NCBI GenBank assembly: GCA_037893245.1
Contig: JBAIAA010000412.1
Span: 310,001-374,000 of the forward strand
Length of the DNA stretch: 64,000 nucleotides
From: Crossaster papposus
Taxonomy: Eukaryota > Echinodermata > Asteroidea > Velatida > Solasteridae
Reading direction: 5' to 3'
Shown: piece after piece, positions 57,501 through 64,000 of the stretch
Position numbering within the stretch: the first letter of the stretch is position 1
How the letters are laid out: the number at the start of each line of letters is the position of its first letter
Position numbers and translations under genes: made by a program
Notes under the pieces: model-generated
What the model was told of the DNA's origin: nothing
Database searches by the model: none
What the model saw: the letters and a program-made list of their open reading frames with translations, nothing else

Positions 57501-59663
57501 CAGCTTGTCTCGTCTTTTGCAAGTTTTTACTTACTCTCAGTCTCACTTTAAGTCTTACCTGTTGGAGTTTCTTCATCAGGATCCTACGGTTTAGCTGGTC
57601 CGTCCTCCTCTAAAATCTCTCTCTTCTGGTCCTCCAGCTTGTCTCGTCCTTTGCCAGTTTTTACTCACTCTCAGTCTCACTTCAAGTCTTACCTGTTGGA
57701 GTTCCTTCATCAGGATCCTATGGTTAGGCTGGTCCATCCTCTGAATCTCTCTCCTCTAGTCCTCCAGCTTGTCTCGTCTTTTGCAAGTTTTTACTTACTC
57801 TCAGTCTCACTTTAAGTCTTACCTGTTGGAGTTCCTTCATCTGGATCCTACGGTTCAGCTGGTCTGTCCTCCTCCTAATCTCTCTCCTCTGGTCCTCTAC
57901 TTTGTCGTTCAGCTTGTTCATGTAGACTGTGTAGTAGTGGTTCCGCAGCTTAGTCAAATCGTCCATAACGCGCATGTGTCGCTGCATTTGTAAAGAGAAG
58001 AAAGATTGTTGTTGATAACGTGGTGCAGCGCCTAATGTGGCACACTTTGATTTTCCGCCTCTAGTTTCTTGCTCTAGTTCCTTGCTCGAGCAAATGTGAG
58101 AGCAAATGTGAGAGGTTCTGGCAAAACGAGAGAGAATTGGGCACAGGTTGAAATGATTGGTTTTCAGGCATTAACCCTAAACCTACCCGAGTCCATCAAA
58201 ATACATACCCCCGTTTAGGAGGATTTTGGCAGATTCGGGATACCTCCATATTAAACACTGGGGATTTTGATGGATTGAGGATTGTACGGCTAGCGGTACT
58301 GCAGGCTTCTGATGGATTCAAGATACCTCCACCTTATGCAGTTACCAACACAAACTATTTGTGCGTGACAAAATTGGTGGATTTTTGCGGATTCAGGATG
58401 TGAATTTGAAGTCACAAATTAAACCATTCAAACTTTGCCAGGGTTCAAATGGCATTTACAGGGTTATGGGTTCAGTACCCGATCCCCTGAACAAAGATAT
58501 TGACAAATTCAGGGCATTGTCAACACAGGGCTGGATAGCTCAGTTGTTAGAGCCTCGGAACGGCAATCCGGAGGTTGCAGGTTCAAGTCAATTTCTCTGT
58601 TCAAATAAAAAACAAAGTTCAAATGTGTTCGACTTTGGCAAATTCACATCGCCAAAACTTGTCCCGACATAACATATTCGTGTCCCCATCTGCTTCTGCG
58701 CCGAGCCTGAACCGGCCTCGATCCTAAATTTTAAAACAGAGGAAGATCGGGCTGGCTAAACAGGACTCGCATATTTATACCTCCCGGAGCTCCCTCAATC
58801 TCCTGGTTTCCTTGTCCTCCGTTTCGTTAGGGTCCATACTCTCAGACTTTTCTCGTCGCTTCTTTGATCTTTTCCTCTTTGTCATTTCCTTCTTCTCCAA
58901 CTGCAAGAAAAAAACAAGTTTAGATTTTGAGTGCCACAAATGTGCTGAATGGAAAAGAGTGTTCTAATGATAATAATAATTGGTTCTTATAAAGCGCAGG
59001 TGTCTACCAAGACATCATTATTACCCCGTTAATCATTATTGTACCCACAAAATATTTTGAATATCATCTCAGCTCCGTTGGGAGTATACAGCTCGATGCT
59101 GCCATTTCGGCACAAAGCAGCTAAATCAACCACAATAACCATCTCTGCCCTTACAGGTACCCATTTACTCCAGGGTGGAGAGAAGCAACGAGTGTCGTGC
59201 CCAAGGGCACATGCACTATACCCCCAAGTTGGACTCAAACCCACAACCTGCATCTTTACCCACAGACCACGAATTCAATGCTCCAGACCACGAGGCCACA
59301 ATACATCACTGTACCAGTCCCATTTTTTTCTTCCCCCAAAAAATGGAATCCCTTCTCTAAATTTTGAATAAGACATTGAGCCCCCAAAATAAAATGTTTG
59401 AATTATTTTACGACCAACTATAGGCTGTTTGCTCGAATACGCTTTGTTGCAAATTTTCAAATTCTACAATTCATAAAGTACAAGTACTCCACAGATACCT
59501 TCCATTCAAATCGTTCTTCATCAGTTGCCACGGTGACTCCAGGATTATGCAGAAACTTTGTCCGTGTTGCTTTGAACGATGTGGCTGATGATGAGCTCAC
59601 CTCATGTTCACTGTTGTTACCCGTTGCCATGGTTTTATTTGTAAACTTGATATTTGATTCCAT
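51520..59663 (-). CDS. Coiled-coil protein, ten exons traced, 3' end not found
   Basis: Exons with matching splice sites and phases are 59663-59499, 58900-58781, 57981-57823, 56726-56628, 56427-56247, 56129-55954, 54771-54685, 54254-54079, 52445-52379 and 51731-51520. They total 1442 coding bases (480 codons) with no stop. The start is ATG 59663; a second ATG lies 11 codons in. The N-terminal third is highly charged (KKEMTKRKRSKKRREKSE) and continues as a coiled coil (RHMRVMDDLTKLRNHYYTVY, then RRRTDQLNRRIQMKELQQ). The middle includes FWSDVEDPEKLQLLFGGMEA and a Ser/Thr-rich stretch. Next is a basic helix (EEYRLKARMRDYERKRIQKM), followed by ILGKNAKFLDMLRGPSLADV and an SSS-rich end. No signal peptide or membrane segment is seen. 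The product is probably intracellular, perhaps a cytoskeletal or ciliary scaffold (inference only). I do not recognise the family. Exon 10 ends with two bases of a codon, so more exons lie below 51520, but I found none. Confidence 0.75.
51905..52269 (+). mobile_element. AGGTAGGATACACCAT short element in intron 9
   Basis: TTAA at both ends. The left TTAA is the end of a decayed TTAACCAGTT element (CTGGTGCAAACTGGTTAA). Confidence 0.88.
52594..53330. repeat. 12-bp minisatellite with an internal inversion
   Basis: Left part: CACGAGTCCAGT, changing stepwise to CACGAGTCCTTT, CACAAGTCCTTT, CGCAAGTCCTTT and CACAAGTCCAGC. Right part from about 53085: GGACTGGTGAAG and GTGACTTGTGAA, which is the complement of the left units. 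The 12-bp period keeps frames open, giving false ORFs such as TSPVTSPVTSP. Confidence 0.95.
53670..54056 (+). mobile_element. AGGTAGGATACACCAT short element, 23 bp from a splice donor
   Basis: TTAA at 53670-53673 and TTAG (decayed) at 54053-54056. It lies in intron 8, almost touching exon 8 (54079). Confidence 0.88.
54307..54657. mobile_element. TTAACCAGTT element with expanded internal minisatellite
   Basis: The right part is a normal element (ATAATCCCGACGCGAACT, then TTAA at 54654-54657). Its internal CAGCAGCGAGCAAGGCTGG segment is repeated about eight times with a 29-bp period (54307-54540). Other copies have two. The left end is missing. Confidence 0.85.
54985..55255. repeat. Dispersed repeat with GTGGAC blocks
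   Basis: Includes GTGGACTTGCACACGTCCAC and GGTTAGGGTTATA. It resembles parts of 22000-22760. Probably an old element in intron 6. Confidence 0.4.
55262..55770. repeat. 28-bp minisatellite, about 18 units
   Basis: The unit TGTGTGACCCAAGTTTGC continues TTGACCTCAG and is almost perfect throughout. One shortened unit lies near 55620. A single founder-like unit lies at 54940-54970. It sits in intron 6 of the coiled-coil gene. Confidence 0.97.
56815..57822 (-). repeat. Tandem array of exon 3 fragments, about 124-bp unit
   Basis: Eight imperfect copies of the 3' half of exon 3 plus the start of its intron (GAACTCCAACAG then GTAAG) lie downstream of the true exon. At least one copy has an in-frame TAG and another a frameshift, so most cannot be exons. 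The copy at about 56818-56915 is still in frame. Confidence 0.85.
58440..58600 (+). mobile_element. tRNA-derived SINE
   Basis: GATAGCTCAGTTGTTAGAGC (A box) and GGTTCAAGTC (B box), preceded by GACAAATTC as in the 16-kb copies. Not a functional tRNA. Confidence 0.65.
58965..59305 (-). mobile_element. Full-length tRNA-derived SINE, minus strand
   Basis: On the minus strand a tRNA-like head (GGCCTCGTGGTCTGGAGC and GGGTTTGAGTCC) leads into a body of about 250 bp. It ends TGCGCTTTATAAGAACCAAT followed by (ATT)n. It lies in intron 1 of the coiled-coil gene. Confidence 0.75.
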
Positions 59664-59824
59664 CTCTTTCAGCTACGATCTAAACAAATGTGCGTTGAAG
59701 TAGTGTTAAGGTGTGTTCCCAATTTGATTAGAAACCTAACTTAACCCTAACCCTGCCAGACACAGCGCATTGCATCTGGTAATCAACAAAAGTATGGTGC
59801 ACTTTGATGAATTTATCTGTCAAC

Positions 59825-60090
59825 AACAGGGGAGTCAGGTTGGCGTAGCGGTTCTTTCTTTGCCTTCCACCACTATGATCTGGGTTCAAATCTGGTCTGG
59901 GCAAATATGTGGATTTCGGTTTTCAGTCCCTGCCTGACTCTGTGGGTTTTTCCCAGGATATTCTTCTAGGGTTTTCTTCCCACCTCTAAAACTGTACCTT
60001 CTTCTCATTGCCTTCTCTCTACAGGTTTCTTCAGGCTCACGAGCTACAGTGCCGATTGCACTTTCATTACCAGAAATAATAATAATAACA
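59825..60090 (+). mobile_element. tRNA-derived SINE with (AAT)n tail
   Basis: Head GGTTGGCGTAGCGG and GGGTTCAAATCTGG (A and B boxes), body shared with 3608-3792 and 11228-11512, and tail AATAATAATAATAAC. It is the most complete copy. Confidence 0.75.
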
Positions 60091-60361
60091 GTGAACAGTC
60101 TTAGACTACGAGAGCTAATCCTCATTGAACAATGACAGAGACGGATCCTGCTGCCCTCCGAGACCACAAATTGTGAAGCAGTTTGAGCTTGAGATTTCTG
60201 ACCTGATGGATCTCGCTGCACTCTGCAGCCAAGTCACTTTGACAAACGATGCAATCTGCTGCGTTTGGCAGGGTTTCTAGCCAAAATACCCTGCAGGGTT
60301 AGGGTTAAGGAGTCTAGGTCCTTTTCTTTTTTTATCAGGCAGCTTGCCATGATGGTCTCCA

Positions 60362-60610
60362 GGGGCCAATTTCATAAAACATGTAAGCACTAACATTTGC
60401 TTAACACAAAAATAGTTTTGCTCAGTAAAAACAGGTTAACAAGCTTAAACCTAATTTGCCTTTCATGCTAATATAAGCAAAAACCAGCTGAATACCAGTC
60501 ACAAACAATAAACATCAGTGAAAATTTGATTTGTAACCCTGTTTTTTCCCAAGAAAGAATTTTATTGCTAAGCAAATTTGTGTGCTTACATGTTTTATGA
60601 AATTGGCCCC
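60362..60610. mobile_element. Palindromic GGGGCCAATTTCAT element
   Basis: The ends GGGGCCAATTTCATAAAACA and TGTTTTATGAAATTGGCCCC are perfect complements. It is the best-preserved copy. Confidence 0.85.
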
Positions 60611-60630
60611 TAGCTCATTGAGCGGAGTAA

Positions 60631-60805
60631 CTATAGAATGCAGGGCCACTCAACTACTCTCCGCTTTATTTACCCTAGGACATGGAATGGAGTGGCCCTG
60701 TATTCTATGGTTGTACCCCCAATACCCATAGAATACAGGGCCACTCCATTCTATGTCCTAGGGTAAATAAAGCCGAGAGTAGTTGAGTGGCCCTGCATTC
60801 TATAG
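60631..60805. repeat. 175-bp near-perfect palindrome
   Basis: Two 80-bp arms (60631-60710 and 60726-60805) are separated by 15 bp. Each arm itself has CAGGGCCACT at one end and AGTGGCCCTG at the other. Confidence 0.92.
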
Positions 60806-60809
60806 TTGT

Positions 60810-62049
60810 ACCGATGACCTCGCATCACGTGACACTCAGTCACACACCAGATAAGTCACGATCTCCGTGTCGCATCACGTCAGTTGGCGAGTAAAAACTC
60901 AGATTTTCTACAACAAATTTTAATTCAGATAGCCTATAAATCCCACTAGAGAGCTGTAAACCAACATGACATGAAAGTAGAATTCTAGTTCAAATAAAAA
61001 GCCCATTTCAAATCCTATCGAGTTACTGGGTTCTGAATTGTCAATCGTTGTAAGGCAGATGTCGTAACGATAGACACTATGACGATTCAGTATTTCGTTT
61101 CTTTTCATTTTCTAATTTGTGATTTGGACTAGGGGGCCTAAAGTCCGAAAACCGGCAACTCAACATTCTCGCGGTCGGCATGACGGCACCGGGCCTCGTT
61201 TCTTGTCTCTGATTGGTCAGTGGTGGCTGTTAGTTATCGAACCCTCTGGACTCAAAGGGGAATGAATAGTGTTGTGGTCTATATTAAAAAAATCAAAACA
61301 ATTAATTATTGTCCAACACATTAACAGTCAACACTACACCGAAATATTTCCCAATTTTATTGTTTTAATAAAGTAACAAAATCTCCCACGTTTAATATTA
61401 CACCCGAAAAAAATATTGTCATTGTATGTGCTTATGACCATGCATAGAGCAAGGAACAGATCTATGTTATGACGAGCCCATGGACAAAGGGACAAGATGG
61501 AGCATGGAGGAATAAGAAGGATCCTCCATGGATGGAGTACGGGAAAAAAATTACCCCGTCCCCCACCCATGGCCATGCCATCAACAGGCTACTAAAAAGC
61601 GCCCTCTTTCGTTGGCGCGTGGCATATACGACAAGTTGTAACGACGTTACTCGTTTTAGCGGTAGCTACGTCGTTTTCATTCTCCGTTTTCTACCAATCG
61701 AATTAAACATTTCCTATAAATGTTTCAGAGAATAAGCCATTGAATTTTAATTATTTATATTCACTACTGTGTCTTGAAATATCTTGTTTATATCCGCCAC
61801 AATATTTAATTATCCTAACATATTTCTCACCACGAACCTCGTTGCTGTCAGCGGCCATTTTAAATGTTTGTAGCAACTAAAATATATCAGAGACTGTTTC
61901 ATGTCTCGATTTATTTTATACAAAACAGTCGTTGAGTTGCAATTGATTCGCTGGGTCAAAGGTGAAAAAGTCGACTGGTACCATTTACAACCAAAAATCA
62001 CATGTAATCGTACGGAGCAGACGTTGGGAAACCACCAACAGCAGTAAAC
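60810..62049. other. Intergenic region upstream of UFL1
   Basis: No gene recognised. A GCGGCCATTTTAAA near 61850 and the stretch before 62050 may be part of a TATA-less UFL1 promoter. The coiled-coil gene starts 2.4 kb away on the other strand. Confidence 0.35.
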
Positions 62050-63899
62050 ATGGCGAGTTCCGAGTGGGAAGAAGTGAAGCGACTCGCAGCAGATTTTCAG
62101 CGAATTCAACTGACTAGCGCTGTACAAAAGTGAGATAAACTTCGGAAGGGATAAAATAGGGGTATTTCTTTTTTCATGTAGAATATGGAAGTCATCAGTT
62201 TTCCCGATTTAATTATTGACGGGGGTTAAAGTTATGGTTGGGGGCGGGGAACCTTGCTGTAAACTTGGGGGGGGGGGGTAACTGGGAGAGTGTACATGTA
62301 ACGGGAGGGGGGTTGTAACTGGGGGATCATGTTGAAATATATATCTTTTCAACAATCTAATTTAGATACAAAAGTGGCGTAAGGATACAATATTATTTAG
62401 ATTTTAGATTCTAAAAGGTATTACTAGTTGTACTACTATTTAGCCACGGGCATTGGCATTGCAAACAATTGTTGAACAAATAGAATCAGGGACTGAGAAT
62501 AGTCCGAGTAAGGATTAACGTTTTTCTAACATTTGGACATGATCATGTCCAGCTGTTAAAAATCTACAATCTCCCTGAATTTTAACACAATCCGTCACCC
62601 AGAAATGGTTTTTTTTGTCGATTTTGTTAAACAATTGTGTATAGAAATAATACACTTTTCGGAACTTCAAAGCTGTTTATCTCATAATTAGGTTGTCTAG
62701 GTTTCATCACTAAATCCTATCTCCCCAGAGGAGATAGGGTTGGGGTACATATTGTAAATGATACATCATTTTTAAGCTGAGAACCTAGAAAATTTTATAA
62801 AAGCAAAATATTTTTAAAAAAAATCAACTCTTTCCGGGTTTAGTTGGAGCAGGTCACATATTTTCTTTGCTGATGTTGCCCTATCATATATTTTCACTGC
62901 AGATTATCAGAACGCAACTGCATTGAGATTGTTAATAAGCTGATTGAGCTGAAGCTGATTGAGGTCATCTACACGTTGGATGGCAAGGAATATCTGACAC
63001 CAGCCCAGCTTAGCAAAGAAATACGTGATGAACTAATTTACCATGGAGGTAATTCAGACCGGGCCCTGGGGCCAATTTCATGAAGCTGCTAAGCACACAA
63101 ATTTGCTTAGCACAAAAAAAGTCTTGCTCAGTAAAAGCAGGTTACCAGCCAAATCTCCATGTGCTTTTCATGCTAAGCAAAAACTAGCTGATTACCAGTA
63201 ACAAACAATATACATCACCTGAAAATTTGGTTCGTAACCCTGTTTTTGCCAAGGAAAAATTTTCATGCTAAGCAAATTTGTGTGCTTAGCAGCTCCATGG
63301 AGTACAAAAGAAATCATGCAAAATAAGTTCAGCCCCTGATTTCACTTAGCGTTGCGACGCGTCGCAACTCGAGTTACAAAGCGTAACTCGTCGCGACGCG
63401 TCGTACGATCCATTTCACGAAACTTGCAATGCGGTGAACACATCGCAACAGTTTAAAACACGTCGTAAGTTACGACGTGTCTTTGGGTCGTCTTTTAATA
63501 GCCATCTTTTTTACCCCATAAAATGAAATAAACGAGACTAGAATACTCGGACAATGTGTGGAAAAGTTGTAAATGAAACATTTACCGTAGTCATATAAGT
63601 AAACCTTGTGAGTGCACTTATATGATATGAGTGCACTTTAAAAAATAAAAATTAGCTACAAGTCCAAAGCTAAAAGTGAGCCCCTAAACCCATATATTTA
63701 GCAATTGGTGTATTTTACCTTTAAAGGGATGCTCAGCCAGTGTATATCGAGATAATTTTTTTTACAAAAACAAATTCTTTCTGTTGTATGAAAAACTACA
63801 AGGAGTAAAATATGTTAATTATTAAATATATATGTTAATTTATGCATTTTATCTTTTTAATTCTATGCAGGGCGAATTAACTTGGTGGATTTACAACAG
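62050..63899 (+). CDS. UFL1: UFM1-protein ligase UFL1, first three exons
   Basis: Exons are 62050-62129, 62903-63048 and 63871-63899, with GTGAGA, GTAATT and GTAACA donors and CAG acceptors in matching phases (255 bases, 85 codons). The protein begins [20 protein letters not shown] and continues [40 protein letters not shown] and [10 protein letters not shown]. This matches the conserved N-terminus of UFL1, which contains winged-helix folds and binds its partner DDRGK1. UFL1 is the E3 that attaches UFM1 to ribosomal and other proteins at the endoplasmic reticulum. The rest of the gene (about 700 more residues in the family) lies to the right. The start agrees in position with known family members. 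Confidence 0.97.
63068..63300. mobile_element. GGGGCCAATTTCAT element in UFL1 intron 2
   Basis: The left end GGGGCCAATTTCATGAAGCT is intact, followed by the TTTGCTTAGCAC block. The right end is decayed to TTAGCAGCTCCATGG. Confidence 0.75.
63353..63480. repeat. Cluster of GC-rich palindromes in UFL1 intron 2
   Basis: GTTGCGACGCGTCGCAAC is an 18-bp perfect palindrome, followed by TCGCGACGCGTCGTACGA and CGTCGTAAGTTACGACG. Probably remains of a foldback element. Confidence 0.6.
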
Positions 63900-63929
63900 G
63901 TAACAGTTCATAATTTTGCGTTTGAGTTT

Positions 63930-64000
63930 GGCCAGGTGTTCAGGGTTTGTGACTCATGATCAGTGGGTCAGGGGTTCAAATCTAGCTGCTGGCCGTAGGT
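63930..64000 (+). mobile_element. tRNA-like SINE head, cut by the window end
   Basis: TGACTCATGATCAGTGGGTC is followed by GGGGTTCAAATCTAGCTG, a B-box-like block. The body would lie beyond 64000. Confidence 0.4.

Overview
This is eukaryotic, intron-bearing, AT-rich animal DNA. It carries UFL1, rhodopsin-type GPCRs, immunoglobulin-domain membrane proteins, tRNA-derived SINEs, many short inverted-repeat transposons and minisatellites. An invertebrate deuterostome, possibly an echinoderm, is my best guess; it rests on the general look of the repeats and proteins and is not proven.

Layout. 1-9 kb: two tandem paralogous Ig-domain genes on the minus strand. One (window edge to 2707) has introns; the other (7013-8830) is a single 605-codon exon with signal peptide, three Ig domains, a transmembrane helix and a cytoplasmic tail. 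9-20 kb: no convincing gene, but many dispersed repeats. 20.6-21.3 kb: an intronless gene behind a TATA box, encoding a 234-residue protein that resembles T5orf172/GIY-YIG-like proteins. 24.5-37.3 kb: a tandem segmental duplication. Its right copy holds an intact one-exon rhodopsin-class GPCR (34140-35150), and its left copy holds a decayed sister (27588-28582). 38-43.4 kb: a second tandem duplication with no gene, useful as a record of transposon insertions. 43.5-51.5 kb: minisatellites, a 133-bp satellite split by a 2.8-kb insertion, and a 10-bp array. 51.5-59.7 kb: a ten-exon coiled-coil gene on the minus strand that I could not identify; I traced it exon by exon, and its introns are packed with minisatellites. 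62.05 kb to the end: the first three exons of UFL1 on the plus strand.

The strongest theme is mobile DNA. Two TTAA-target short-element families, piggyBac-like pieces, hAT-like and TA-flanked foldback elements, SINEs and a possible Helitron-like insertion can be placed precisely. This is possible because the segmental duplications and tandem repeats preserve the matching empty sites. The genes show no sign of working together as one system, apart from the two Ig paralogs and the two GPCR paralogs, which are duplication products.
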